Shown: in pieces, positions 35,041-44,659 of the stretch
Layout of the letters: the number at the start of each line of letters is the position of its first letter
How positions within the stretch are numbered: position 1 is the first letter of the stretch
Source of the DNA: Cognatishimia activa
Lineage (GTDB): Bacteria > Pseudomonadota > Alphaproteobacteria > Rhodobacterales > Rhodobacteraceae
Direction: 5' to 3'
Assembly: GCF_026016445.1 (NCBI RefSeq)
Contig: NZ_CP096147.1
Location: forward strand, 2,082,501 to 2,146,500
DNA: 64,000 nt
Notes under the pieces: generated by a model
Databases searched by the model: none
The model's input: the letters and a program-made list of their open reading frames with translations, nothing else
What the model was told of the DNA's origin: nothing
Position numbers and translations under genes: made by a program

Positions 35041-35048
35041 CTGTTTGT

Positions 35049-36350
35049 TTACTTCTCTGGCAAGAGCCCGTGCGGGCTGAAGCGCAACACGAGCAGCAGG
35101 ATCAGCCCCATGGTGAACGGACGCAGGTACGCGACCCGCTCTAACAGGCCTTCGCGGATTGGATGGGTTGCATCCAAACCAGACGTAAGCGTGTTCACGA
35201 GGAAGATCGAAATTGGCTCGACCTCAACCCAGAGGAACCAGATGAACATGCCCCCCAGAACAGCGCCCCAGTTGTTACCGGAGCCGCCGACAATCACCAT
35301 CACCCAAACAAGGAAGGTGAAGCGCAGCGGCTGGTATGATGCAGGCGTCAGCTGACCATCCAACGTCGTCATCATCGCCCCCGCGATGCCACAGATGGCG
35401 GCACCCAGAACGAAGATTTGCAGGTGGCGCGCGGTGACGTCTTTGCCCATGGCCTCAGACGCTGTCTCGTTGTCACGGATCGCGCGCATCATGCGGCCCC
35501 ATGGCGAGTTCAATGCCAGCTGCATCAAGGTTACGATCAGCACAATCACCGCAATAAAGAGCGCCGCATAGAGCAGCTTTACAAAGATCGTGGAGCCGGT
35601 CACCGGGTCCGCACCTATGCGTTCCATCCAGCCAAGGAAGGTCTCGGACTGCTGCAGGTCAATCTCATAAGGCACCGGACGCGGCAGACCATTGACGTTT
35701 TTCACGCCACGAGACAGCCAGTCTTCGTTCTTGAGAACAGCGATGATGATCTCACCAATGCCGAGGGTCGCAATCGCCAGATAGTCTGAGCGTAAACCCA
35801 GCGCGGTTTTGGCAATGAGCCATGCCACACCAGCTGCGAAAAGCCCACCGACAGGCCATGCAATCAGGACCGGAAGGCCGAGACCACCAAGGAAGCCTGT
35901 TTGAGCAGGGTTCACCGCTTCGATCGCAGCAACTGCTGGATCAAAGAGTGCACGGAAAGCAAAGAAGCCACCGATCAGCCAAACTGCAACGATCAACCCG
36001 CGCGGCAGGTTTTTCGGCAAGCGAGACCAGCCCAAAATCGCACCGGCGATAACACCGACAGCCACAAGCAAGGACATCAGAATTTGCACGCCGCCCGCTT
36101 CCCAAGCCTCCCCAACCGGAGACACGGAGGTCAGCACGACGGACAGACCGCCCAGCGCCACAAAGCCAACAACGCCCACGTTGAAGAGGCCAGCATAGCC
36201 CCATTGCAAGTTCACGCCCAAAGCCATGATCGCAGAGATCAGACCGAAGTTCAGAATGAAGAGCGCATTGTTCCAGCTTTCAAAGATGCCAACGCCCAGG
36301 ATGAGCATACCCATAAAGGCGAAATAGAGTGGAGCACGTGAATTGGTCAT
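35049..36350 (-). CDS. livM: Branched-chain amino acid-type ABC permease (LivM)
   Basis: Inner-membrane permease of 433 aa with the LivM core GLRSDYLAIATLGIGEII and LNSPWGRMMRAIRDNETASEAMGKDV, the coupling region to LivG/LivF. About ten TM segments, with an insertion near residues 80-170 that lengthens it compared with typical LivM. The start overlaps the livH stop by 4 bases. Substrate of this importer cannot be told from sequence. Confidence 0.92.
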   Translation of the reverse strand: MTNSRAPLYFAFMGMLILGVGIFESWNNALFILNFGLISAIMALGVNLQWGYAGLFNVGVVGFVALGGLSVVLTSVSPVGEAWEAGGVQILMSLLVAVGVIAGAILGWSRLPKNLPRGLIVAVWLIGGFFAFRALFDPAVAAIEAVNPAQTGFLGGLGLPVLIAWPVGGLFAAGVAWLIAKTALGLRSDYLAIATLGIGEIIIAVLKNEDWLSRGVKNVNGLPRPVPYEIDLQQSETFLGWMERIGADPVTGSTIFVKLLYAALFIAVIVLIVTLMQLALNSPWGRMMRAIRDNETASEAMGKDVTARHLQIFVLGAAICGIAGAMMTTLDGQLTPASYQPLRFTFLVWVMVIVGGSGNNWGAVLGGMFIWFLWVEVEPISIFLVNTLTSGLDATHPIREGLLERVAYLRPFTMGLILLLVLRFSPHGLLPEK

Positions 36351-37360
36351 ACCGCTTTCCCCTTAAACAGGCCGGTCGGCTTGAACAGCAGAACGATGAT
36401 GAGAATGGCGAAGGACACCGCGAACTTATCGTCGGTCGAGAGCAACTGGATGAGCCCGTCGGGTCGCCACCCCTCTGGACCGAGGTAGGTCACAACTTTC
36501 TTGAAGGCGTAGGTGAGTGTCACCTCGGAAAAGGCGATGACAAATCCGCCTGCGATGGCTCCCAGCGGCGATCCGAGACCACCTACGATGGCAGAGGCAA
36601 AGATAGGCAGAAGGAGCTGCATGAAGACAAAGGGCTTGAAGCTTTTGTCTGGGCCATAAAGCGTGCCTGCGACGGTCGCGAGCGCTGCTACGACGAGCCA
36701 TGTGATCATGACCACCCGTTCCGGGTTGATGCCCGAGAGCAGCGCCAGATCTTCGTTGTCTGAATAGGCGCGCATGGATTTACCTGTGCGGGTCTTGTTC
36801 AAGAACCAAAAGAGCAGAGCCACGGTCGCGACAGCGACAACAAGGGTCAGAACCTGTGTCGTACGGATTGCGAGACCTTCGGAAAGGCCGGTCATCTCTT
36901 TGAAGTCCCGCGCACGCATGATGAAGCGTTCTCCATCGGCGAAGCGACGGTCATCGGTGCCCACGATCATACGGATGATGCCGTTCATCATGAACATGAC
37001 ACCCATAGATACGATCACCAACATCACCGGCGCGGCTTTTACGCGACGGTAGAACTTGTAGACCGTTTTATCGGTGAAAAGCACAAGCGCTGAGGCTGCA
37101 GCGATACCGAATGGCAGCGCCAAAAGCGCTGTGGGCAGTGGACCCAGCGAGATGCCCCAGCTTTGGAACAGGCCTGTGACCAGCAGCACAACCATCGTGC
37201 CAAAGGCCATAGTCTCACCATGGGCAAAGTTTGAGAACCGCAGAATGCCGTAGATCAGCGTAACCCCAAGCGCGCCGATTGCGAGCTGTGCGCCGTAGGC
37301 GGACGCCGGGATAATGACGAAGTTGGTGAATGCCACCAATGCGTTGAGAATGTCGACCAT
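36347..37360 (-). CDS. livH: Branched-chain amino acid-type ABC permease (LivH)
   Basis: A permease of about 337 aa: LAIGALGVTLIYGILRFSNFAHGETMAFG and GKSMRAYSDNEDLALLSGINPERVVMITWLVVAALATVAGTLYGP. The ATG at 37360 has GGGAGG upstream, and the two codons before it are not needed. 2 bp after livF. Confidence 0.93.
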   Translation of the reverse strand: MVDILNALVAFTNFVIIPASAYGAQLAIGALGVTLIYGILRFSNFAHGETMAFGTMVVLLVTGLFQSWGISLGPLPTALLALPFGIAAASALVLFTDKTVYKFYRRVKAAPVMLVIVSMGVMFMMNGIIRMIVGTDDRRFADGERFIMRARDFKEMTGLSEGLAIRTTQVLTLVVAVATVALLFWFLNKTRTGKSMRAYSDNEDLALLSGINPERVVMITWLVVAALATVAGTLYGPDKSFKPFVFMQLLLPIFASAIVGGLGSPLGAIAGGFVIAFSEVTLTYAFKKVVTYLGPEGWRPDGLIQLLSTDDKFAVSFAILIIVLLFKPTGLFKGKAV

Positions 37361-37362
37361 GA

Positions 37363-38070
37363 TCAACCTCCCAGGAATGTACGGCGCACTTCAGGGTCGG
37401 CCAAAAGCGCTTCCCCGGTGTCCGTATAGGCGTTGCGTCCCTGAACGAGCACATAGCCTTTATCTGCGATTTCAAGTGCTTGACGGGCGTTCTGTTCCAC
37501 CATGAGGATGGAAATGCCAGTCTTTGCAACTTCGATGATGCGGTCAAACAGCTCGTCCATGACGATCGGCGAAACACCCGCTGTTGGCTCATCCAACATC
37601 AGAAGTTTCGGCTGTGTCATCAGCGCGCGACCGACAGCAACCTGCTGGCGTTGACCGCCAGAGAGTTCACCTGCGTTTTGGTTGCGCTTTTCATAGACCG
37701 CTGGGAAGAGCTCGTAGACCTGATCGATGGTCTCTTCGAAATCATCGGTCCGGATGAAGGCCCCCATCTCGAGGTTCTCGCGCACGGACATGGTTGGGAA
37801 AATGTTGCGAACCTGAGGCACAAAGCCCATGCCCATGTGCACACGCTCCTGCGGAGAGAGGCCCGTAATGTCCTGACCGTCCAGAACCACCGCGCCTTCA
37901 CGCAGGTTCAGCATGCCAAAGACAGCTTTCATGCCGGTGGATTTCCCTGCCCCGTTTGGGCCAACGATCACAGCGATTTCGCCTTTGTCTACGGAAAGTT
38001 CCAAGTCATGCAGGATGTCCGGCCCAGTGCCGTAGCCGCCGGTCATGTTGTTTGCAGAGAGGAAGCTCAT
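37363..38070 (-). CDS. livF: Branched-chain amino acid-type ABC ATPase (LivF)
   Basis: 235-aa ATPase: Walker A GPNGAGKS, signature LSGGQRQQ, Walker B LLMLDEPTAG, and the H-loop replaced as usual in VEQNA. The start overlaps livG by 4 bases. Confidence 0.94.
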   Translation of the reverse strand: MSFLSANNMTGGYGTGPDILHDLELSVDKGEIAVIVGPNGAGKSTGMKAVFGMLNLREGAVVLDGQDITGLSPQERVHMGMGFVPQVRNIFPTMSVRENLEMGAFIRTDDFEETIDQVYELFPAVYEKRNQNAGELSGGQRQQVAVGRALMTQPKLLMLDEPTAGVSPIVMDELFDRIIEVAKTGISILMVEQNARQALEIADKGYVLVQGRNAYTDTGEALLADPEVRRTFLGG

Positions 38071-38852
38071 GATGCGCCCTCCTTTTTCTTGTTCTTCACG
38101 CCGGTACCCAGATAGGCCTCAATCACGGCTTCGTTGGACATGATCTCATCCGCAGTACCCGTCGCCATGACAGAGCCCTGCGCCATCACGATCACCGGAT
38201 CGCAAAGCTGTTTGATGAAATCCATATCGTGTTCGATCATGCAGAAGGTGTAGCCGCGCTCCACATTCAGGCGCTTGATCGCGTCACCAATGGTGTAAAG
38301 CAGCGTGCGGTTCACACCTGCGCCGACCTCATCAAGGAAGACCATCTTGGCGTCGACCATCATAGTGCGGCCAAGTTCCAGCAGTTTCTTTTGACCACCC
38401 GACACGTTACCCGCCTTCAGATCAGCGATGTGTTCGATGGTCAGGAATTCCAGCACCTCATCGGCTTTCGCCCGCAAGGCCCGTTCTTCATCCGCAATGC
38501 GTTTGCGCCCGAACCAAGTGTTCCACAGCGTTTCGCCATGCTGTCCAGCGGGCACCATCATCAGGTTCTCGCGGCAAGTCATGGAGTGGAATTCATGCGC
38601 GATCTGGAAAGTGCGCAGGATACCTTTGTGAAAAAGGTTATGAGGTTTCAGGCCGGTGATGTCTTCCCCATCAAACAGCACAGTGCCGCTTGTTGGCGTC
38701 AGAACTCCAGCGATGCAATTGAAAAGCGACGTCTTTCCCGCCCCATTCGGGCCAATCAGCCCGGTAATGGTCCCCTTTTCGATGGTCAGCGAAGCCCCAT
38801 CGACAGCGCGAAATCCGCCGAAATGCATGTGTAGGTCACGCACTTCGATCAT
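38067..38852 (-). CDS. livG: Branched-chain amino acid-type ABC ATPase (LivG)
   Basis: 261-aa ATPase: Walker A GPNGAGKT, signature VSGGQKKL, Walker B MVFLDEVGAGVN (a proline is replaced by valine after DE, common in LivG), H-loop MIEHDMDF. First ATPase after the binding-protein gene. Confidence 0.94.
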   Translation of the reverse strand: MIEVRDLHMHFGGFRAVDGASLTIEKGTITGLIGPNGAGKTSLFNCIAGVLTPTSGTVLFDGEDITGLKPHNLFHKGILRTFQIAHEFHSMTCRENLMMVPAGQHGETLWNTWFGRKRIADEERALRAKADEVLEFLTIEHIADLKAGNVSGGQKKLLELGRTMMVDAKMVFLDEVGAGVNRTLLYTIGDAIKRLNVERGYTFCMIEHDMDFIKQLCDPVIVMAQGSVMATGTADEIMSNEAVIEAYLGTGVKNKKKEGAS

Positions 38853-38916
38853 GTTCTATGTCCCATGTGATTGTGCTCCCTCCTAAGTTCTTGATGTTAG
38901 TTGAGGGATGGATTGG

Positions 38917-38947
38917 AAAAAGCCCGGAGCGCGAAACTCCGGGCTTT
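38917..38947 (-). terminator. Terminator/attenuator behind the binding-protein gene
   Basis: AAAAGCCCGGAG and CTCCGGGCTTTT pair over 12 bp with a 7-base loop. It lies between the binding-protein gene and livG, so read-through sets a high ratio of binding protein to transporter. Confidence 0.85.
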
Positions 38948-38964
38948 TCCGTTATCAGCTCGAC

Positions 38965-40161
38965 TTAGCGGTAGCCGATTGTCTCTTGCTTACCGTTCAC
39001 TGTCTTGATGACACGGTAGGAGCCGGATGCTTCACCTGGCTCGATCAGCTCAACAGCGGATGCGCCAACCAGATCGACTTCGCCACCATTTGCCAGGATT
39101 TCCAGCGCTTTCGCCAGTTCGCCAGGGAAGATCTGCTCACCCGGTGCGTTGGCAACGTCAAACATCTTTTCCTTGTAAACAGCTGGATCATTGGATCCTG
39201 CCGCTTGCATCGCCAGAAGTAGGATCGCAGCTGCGTCATAGGATTCTGGTGAGAACGGTGCAGTCGCGTCAAAGCCGTTTGCTTCGCCGATTGGGGTGTA
39301 TAGATCACCACCCGGTGCATCTGTGCCAGGAACCTGACCCATTGTGCCGTCCAGATCCGCGCCGAAGTTTGCTTCTGTCGCAAAGCCAACCATCGCATCA
39401 GGCAGGTGGAAGGTGTCAAATGCACCTGTGTCCAGCGATGCCTGAATGATGCCTTTACCACCTTGGTCTGCATAGCCGACAACAACCAACAGGTCACCGC
39501 CCGCGGATGCCAGAGCGCCAACTTCAGCAGAGTAGTCGCCTTTACCATCTTCGTGAGACGCGTTGATGGTCACTTCGCCGCCATTTGCGGTGTAATTCGC
39601 TTCAAAGCTGTCCGCCAGACCTTTGCCATAGTCGTTGTTTGTGTAGGTCACAGCAACGGAGGTGATGCCTTCTTCCAGCAGAATATCTGCCATCACCGCG
39701 CCTTGGCGCGCGTCAGAAGGTGTCGCGCGGAAAAACAGGCCATTGTCTTCGATTGTAGACAGCGCTGGGGATGTTGCGGATGGGGAAATCATCACCATAC
39801 CGTTTGGAACGGCAACGTTCTGCAGTGCAGCGGTTGTCGCGCCAGAGCAGAGCGCACCGATGATGCCGGAAACGCCATCAGCGGTGACAAAACGTTCAGC
39901 AACCGAAGTTGCGATCGCTGCGTCGGCACAGGTGGAGTCACCCTCAACCAGTGTCAGTTTCTTGCCGCCAAGGAAGAGGCCGCTTTCCGCAACTTCTTTC
40001 ACCGCGGCGCGTGCACCACCCGCCATTGGAGGCGCATAGGATTCAGCTGGGCCAGTGAAGCCAAGCATCAAGCCAACTTTAACTTCATCTGAGTGACCCG
40101 CTGCGTAAGCAGAGCCTGCAACGAGCGCGGTAGCAGCCGAAGCCAGAAGGAATTTTTTCAT
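38965..40161 (-). CDS. Periplasmic substrate-binding protein of the Liv-type importer
   Basis: A 398-aa type I periplasmic binding protein with signal peptide MKKFLLASAATALVAGSAYA. Ligand-pocket strands include VKVGLMLGFTGP, LCSGATTAALQNVAVPNGMVMISPSATSPAL and VTYTNNDYGKGLADSF. The ligand-specific residues do not let me choose between amino acids, amides and urea-like compounds. Start has GGGAG upstream of ATG. Confidence 0.9.
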   Translation of the reverse strand: MKKFLLASAATALVAGSAYAAGHSDEVKVGLMLGFTGPAESYAPPMAGGARAAVKEVAESGLFLGGKKLTLVEGDSTCADAAIATSVAERFVTADGVSGIIGALCSGATTAALQNVAVPNGMVMISPSATSPALSTIEDNGLFFRATPSDARQGAVMADILLEEGITSVAVTYTNNDYGKGLADSFEANYTANGGEVTINASHEDGKGDYSAEVGALASAGGDLLVVVGYADQGGKGIIQASLDTGAFDTFHLPDAMVGFATEANFGADLDGTMGQVPGTDAPGGDLYTPIGEANGFDATAPFSPESYDAAAILLLAMQAAGSNDPAVYKEKMFDVANAPGEQIFPGELAKALEILANGGEVDLVGASAVELIEPGEASGSYRVIKTVNGKQETIGYR

Positions 40162-40592
40162 TTGGTATTTACTCCCTGTTTGGAACTTTGTCCTGGCGGA
40201 GAGCCTAAATGTGACCAATTTCTTTTGAAAGAGTTACGCTAGGAAAAAACAAAAAGAATGCAGATTACAGGAAATTTGATCAAACAAGCCAGAAAATGAA
40301 ATGAATTTGGTAAATTATTCGATTTTATTCAGGAAAAAGGCGCAAATCACTTGAATGCTCAAAGCGCTCCGGCTGTCTGTTTCAACAATTTCGTAAACCT
40401 AAGGGGAATAAAAGCGACAAAAACATGCGTTTTCGTAGAGTCTGTCGATAGGTCATGATTCCGGTGGCAGCTTCATTGAATCCAGATTTATGCCGCCGAG
40501 AGGTTGAAATCGTTGCTATGGACAAACTGCCTCTACATGTGGAATTGAAGCGCAGCCGTTGAAATGCAATCCACCGGATTGGGAGATGTCCA
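40162..40592. other. AT-rich intergenic region between two divergent genes
   Basis: No convincing gene. It carries promoter-like AT-rich sequence and one perfect 10-bp palindrome TTTGATCAAA (40275-40284). I searched for a RutR site (TTGACCA-N2-TGGTCAA) and see none. Confidence 0.4.
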
Positions 40593-41189
40593 TTGGCGCG
40601 ATCCGTAGCCAAAGATCACGATCAGAAACGCCAGCATATTCTATATGCCTCCGCACGAGTTTTCGCAGAGGAAGGTATTGCGCGGTCTAATATGGTTCAG
40701 GTCGCCAAAGCCTGCGGCATCTCAAAAGCCAATATCTATCATTATTATGACAGCAAAGACGCGCTGCTGTTTGATATCCTCAACACATATCTCTCTGCTT
40801 TGCGTGACAGATTATTGGCACTTGTCTCAGATGATACGGCACCGGAAGATCACTTGCATGCCTTCGTGAGCGAAGTTCTCTTGGCCTATCTGAAAATGGA
40901 TGCTGAGCACAAAATTCAATCCGAAGGCGTCCCGCTTTTGCAGGAAGACCAGCAATTGATCTTGAAATCCTATCAACGCGATATTGTTCGCGCGCTGAAT
41001 GGAACGTTGCTAGAGATTGCCCCCCAGCGTTTCACGCATGATAAATCCAGTCTGCGTGCCACCAGCATGTCGATCTTCGGCATGCTCAACTGGTACGCCA
41101 TGTGGAATGAAGACGCGGACGAAATGGCGCGCAACAACTACGCCAAACTGGTCACGGATTTGGTGATCAATGGTGTGCGGGGCGGCTGA
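40593..41189 (+). CDS. TetR-family regulator
   Basis: A 198-aa TetR protein with HTH NMVQVAKACGISKANIYHYYDSKDALLFDIL. The start is TTG at 40593, supported by GGGAGA upstream; the ATG at 40586 is out of frame. Ligand domain not recognised. It is divergent from the binding-protein gene at 40161, so it may control the importer, and convergent with the polysaccharide-locus HlyD gene. Confidence 0.85.
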   Translation: MARSVAKDHDQKRQHILYASARVFAEEGIARSNMVQVAKACGISKANIYHYYDSKDALLFDILNTYLSALRDRLLALVSDDTAPEDHLHAFVSEVLLAYLKMDAEHKIQSEGVPLLQEDQQLILKSYQRDIVRALNGTLLEIAPQRFTHDKSSLRATSMSIFGMLNWYAMWNEDADEMARNNYAKLVTDLVINGVRGG

Positions 41190-41219
41190 GCGCTGAACAG
41201 GCCTATGCCCGGGTCAAAC

Positions 41220-42554
41220 CTAATCCAAATCTTGTGCAACGTAAGTCACATCAGTCTCGGAGCTATGGATTGCCAAGCGGAGTGCTGAACCTTGGGCTTT
41301 TATTGTGTGCGCAAGATCGACAAATCCCAGATGCTCTAAGGCCGCGATGACTTCGCTATTAACACGCTCAAGAGAGTTGTTCTCGACATAGTTTATTAGG
41401 ATCTTGGCAGCCGTGCTCGCACCTCGCAATGCGATGCCGTTTGCGGGATCATCCAATGCAGCGACGCTTTGGGCATTCAATTCGATGATCGCCTTCACGT
41501 TGTCAGGGGCTTGCGTTTGAATATGACGGATTTCCCCCGTCAAAGACGTTATTCTATCCTCCAACCCGAGCATCTGCACTTCCACATCCTGGCCGGTTTT
41601 CACATAGCCCAAATGCGTTGGGGGAATAAAAAACTCAGCCAAGTACCCCTGTGAATCCGAAGGTCTGATTTCCAGAATTTCTGTGTCAGAGAGCGCCGCA
41701 CTCATGAGAGGCAACCGCCTCAGACGTACCACCTGCCCCTTGTCTGGCGACAGCAACCTTGGATCATCAATCAATGCCAATAGACGTTGCCGCATCTGCT
41801 GGTCGGCCTGAAGCTCCCTGGAAATAGTCGCCAATCGATGGCGCCTATCCCTTCGATGCTCTGACATATTGCGTTCGTGTTCGGACACCATCATCTGCTC
41901 GCGTTCAAAAAGACGATTGCGAGCAAATTGCAATGAGAGAACCTGTCGGAAATCATTGCTCTGGGCATCCGCTTGAGGGTCAAGAGATGTCAGCAGACTT
42001 TGGATGAGCCCTTCAAGCAACTTTTGATCTGATTTTAAAAGGCTGCGCGATTTTTCAAATTCCAGAACCATCGTCGCAGTCACATCCGCGTCTTCTACAC
42101 ATTGCCTATCAGCGTCTTCGACGGCTTGAATTTGCTGTGCTGGAAGACTTTCAGAAAGGTCATTGTCAACTTCAGATGACCGATGGTTCAGCAGACAGGC
42201 GCGCAGCCTATCATTATGCAATAGCCGCGCATCCAGAGCCGCGACTTGAGATGTCATAACCTCTGCATCCAAGAGCGCCACAGTTTGCCCGGCGTATACG
42301 ACCTCATTTCGCTCTACGAGTATCTCTTTTAGAAAAGCGCCTTCCGGAACGGTGACCGCCACTGGTGATGCAAGCGGGCGCAGCGTCCCGATGAAACTAT
42401 GTCGCGAAGCAACAGTCGTATTTGCCAGCAAAACCGCAGCAGGCGCGATCACGACTGCGAGGCTTGAGAGTACAGCCAATATCCACAATAGCCTGCTTAG
42501 ACGTAAGCGGCCTTTTGGCAGATCAGAATAGAAATCAGGAAGAGGTCTGTGCAT
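41220..42554 (-). CDS. HlyD-like membrane-fusion protein of the polysaccharide locus
   Basis: A 444-aa protein with a short cytoplasmic N-terminus and one TM (LLWILAVLSSLAVVIAPAAVLLA). It then has a biotinyl-lipoyl-like half (VTVPEGAFLKEILVERNEVVYAGQTVALLDAEV), a long helical hairpin (residues 120-270) and a second beta half with YVKTGQDVEVQMLG. This is the adaptor architecture that spans the periplasm. It overlaps the upstream ABC-like gene by 20 bases, so the two proteins probably form one complex. No PilZ domain is seen. Confidence 0.85.
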   Translation of the reverse strand: MHRPLPDFYSDLPKGRLRLSRLLWILAVLSSLAVVIAPAAVLLANTTVASRHSFIGTLRPLASPVAVTVPEGAFLKEILVERNEVVYAGQTVALLDAEVMTSQVAALDARLLHNDRLRACLLNHRSSEVDNDLSESLPAQQIQAVEDADRQCVEDADVTATMVLEFEKSRSLLKSDQKLLEGLIQSLLTSLDPQADAQSNDFRQVLSLQFARNRLFEREQMMVSEHERNMSEHRRDRRHRLATISRELQADQQMRQRLLALIDDPRLLSPDKGQVVRLRRLPLMSAALSDTEILEIRPSDSQGYLAEFFIPPTHLGYVKTGQDVEVQMLGLEDRITSLTGEIRHIQTQAPDNVKAIIELNAQSVAALDDPANGIALRGASTAAKILINYVENNSLERVNSEVIAALEHLGFVDLAHTIKAQGSALRLAIHSSETDVTYVAQDLD

Positions 42555-44499
42555 GGACCCTGCCCGGTTTCACTTCGGTCTTGCGTGGGTCATAGGTTTC
42601 AACCTTGACCTTAATCAGACGCCCTTCAAGATGGCTTTCGAAGGCGACATCCAAACTGTTTGCCATGATGGCTGCCAACGGGTTGCGCCTTGAATCCAGA
42701 GGCTTCTGTTCAGCCAATTCTTGTGCCTTCTGCACCTGACCTGAGGAAATAGGTGGTGACCCATCCATCATGTGAACGCTGCAATGCCCTTCAAAATTCT
42801 TGAACAGGAATTCCACCGTATCGTCATCGCCCAAATTCGCTTCGCGGCAGGACACTGCCAAAAGCTCCGAGGCAACAAGGGCAACTCGCCGTCGATTGGC
42901 TTCATCCCCATTGCGACGGAAATGAGATCTGATCCATTTCTCCAGATTCTGTTCAGCCTCGAGTGACCGTTGCGCAATGAAACGATGCCATCCGCTTGCC
43001 CGGCGCTCGCGTACTTGCTTGGCAGGGCCGAAATCCACCAACGTGCCGTTTTGCAGCACAAAAAGCCGATCACATTTATCAAGCAATGCGCGGTTGTCAG
43101 ATATCAGGACGATGCTGCGGCCCAAGCGGACTTCTTGATCCAGCCGATGGCAGAGCGCAGAAACCTGTGCTGCCTGCAGGGCGTCTTCTGGTCGGTCAAA
43201 AAAGTAAACTGAAGGCGACAGTGCGAATGCGCGGCTCAGCGCCAATGATTTGCGATGCATAGACGGCAATAGCCTTGCATCTGGCGCGCTACAAATTTCC
43301 TGCACGAGATCATGTGCGAATACCATTTGTTCAAGAAAATATCGCCCGCGCTTCAGCTGATCATCCCCCTGATAACACGATAGGTTGTCCGCTCCAGATG
43401 CAGGCAATATCAACGGTGTATCTGCCACATGTACAGCCGGCACCAACTGTATCCCCGAAGATCTCTGCCACAAATCTGTGCCATTCTGTGTAACCAGCCC
43501 AGATACTTGAACATCGGCCAGTGAAAACGGATCGACCAAACTCTGCATCAAAAGGGACTTCCCAGCGCCGCTTTCACCGATAATGCCGACGATCTCTCCG
43601 GGATCAATCGAGAGGGAAATATCTGCCAAAAGCGGATTGCCATTTTGCGTTCGGACATTGAGATGCGAAACGATCAGACCAGTGCCGGGCAGCGTCGAGT
43701 TTTCGACCGGTTTTTGAACACGTGTCGATTTGCCAATGTCCTCTCGATTTTGGCCAAAATGCACTTGCGCATACTTCAGCACATCGTTGACACACCATGC
43801 GCTTATCAACGCAAGCGACAGCATAATACCTGGCATCAAAACCTGCTCAGAAACAAGAAAGGCCCCTGTTGCGAAGCTGATCAGCAGAGCCATCAAAACA
43901 ACAACGCGTCTAAAAGGGTCGCTCAACGCATGATTGGCTGACTTGGCCATCGCCTTCGCTGCCCCGTTGCCGTCCCGTCCTGCGCAAAGAGACACGGCTT
44001 CTTCTGGGAAATACACCCAAGGGGGCTCATTGCTCTTTACTCGCGATAATTGTCTCTGAACAAGCCACCCCACCCCTGAACATATCGGGATGCTGAGGCC
44101 CGCCAGAGGATGCACAAAGAGTATTGTCATAGATATCGGCGCAGCAAAAACCGCCGCAACCAGACGCGCCTGCTGTTCTCGCATCCAGCGAAATCCACGG
44201 AGTGATCTTGTATGGGCGAACTCAAGCAGCGCCACCCCCATTACAAGGCAAAACCCAACACCAAGCAGAACCAGTGCCATGCGACTTTCGCCGGCCTCTA
44301 CGACAATCGCGTGAAACAGAAAGGACAGGAGGATTATGGCCAATGTGCAAAGGAATATGCTGACCCCGAAAGTGGCCCCAAGCACCAAAGCCCAACGCGG
44401 GGAGGATCGGTCCGCCATGGCCAGCTTTGCGTCCACGATGTCGATCGTTTCTGAGCTAACCGATGGCTCATCCAATTCCATATCTCTGGAATGTAACAT
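42535..44499 (-). CDS. Membrane protein with degenerate ABC ATPase and HATPase-like C-terminus
   Basis: A 654-aa protein. Four to six TM segments lie within residues 35-235. An ABC NBD follows at 275-490 with an intact Walker A (GESGAGKS, 308-315). The signature LSGGQ is absent (MHRKSLALSRA), Walker B is YFFDR (the catalytic Glu is Arg), and the H-loop His is Asn (ISDN). Residues 530-635 (VALVASELLAVSCREA, VEFLFKNFEGHCSVHMMDGSPP, LAAIMANSLDVAF) resemble an RsbW-type HATPase with altered N and G1 boxes. It probably binds but may not hydrolyse ATP. Pairs with the HlyD gene. Confidence 0.75.
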   Translation of the reverse strand: MLHSRDMELDEPSVSSETIDIVDAKLAMADRSSPRWALVLGATFGVSIFLCTLAIILLSFLFHAIVVEAGESRMALVLLGVGFCLVMGVALLEFAHTRSLRGFRWMREQQARLVAAVFAAPISMTILFVHPLAGLSIPICSGVGWLVQRQLSRVKSNEPPWVYFPEEAVSLCAGRDGNGAAKAMAKSANHALSDPFRRVVVLMALLISFATGAFLVSEQVLMPGIMLSLALISAWCVNDVLKYAQVHFGQNREDIGKSTRVQKPVENSTLPGTGLIVSHLNVRTQNGNPLLADISLSIDPGEIVGIIGESGAGKSLLMQSLVDPFSLADVQVSGLVTQNGTDLWQRSSGIQLVPAVHVADTPLILPASGADNLSCYQGDDQLKRGRYFLEQMVFAHDLVQEICSAPDARLLPSMHRKSLALSRAFALSPSVYFFDRPEDALQAAQVSALCHRLDQEVRLGRSIVLISDNRALLDKCDRLFVLQNGTLVDFGPAKQVRERRASGWHRFIAQRSLEAEQNLEKWIRSHFRRNGDEANRRRVALVASELLAVSCREANLGDDDTVEFLFKNFEGHCSVHMMDGSPPISSGQVQKAQELAEQKPLDSRRNPLAAIMANSLDVAFESHLEGRLIKVKVETYDPRKTEVKPGRVHAQTSS

Positions 44500-44659
44500 G
44501 TGGGACTCCCGTCTATGTGACGAGACTTGATTAACCCAGCACTCTTAAAAAACTTTTGAGAAATACCGCCTGAATGAGAACAACCAGCGGCTCGCAAATG
44601 AAAAGAATTTCAAATTTTCGACGTTCGAAGTTTATTAAGGGTGTTGCGCCTAAGGTCTA

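Noticed and set aside
40162..40592. RutR operator for the importer
   Set aside because: TTGACCA-N2-TGGTCAA is not present; only an unrelated TTTGATCAAA palindrome.
40382..40612. 76-codon leftward frame before the TetR gene
   Set aside because: Overlaps the regulator start and contains promoter-like AT-rich sequence.
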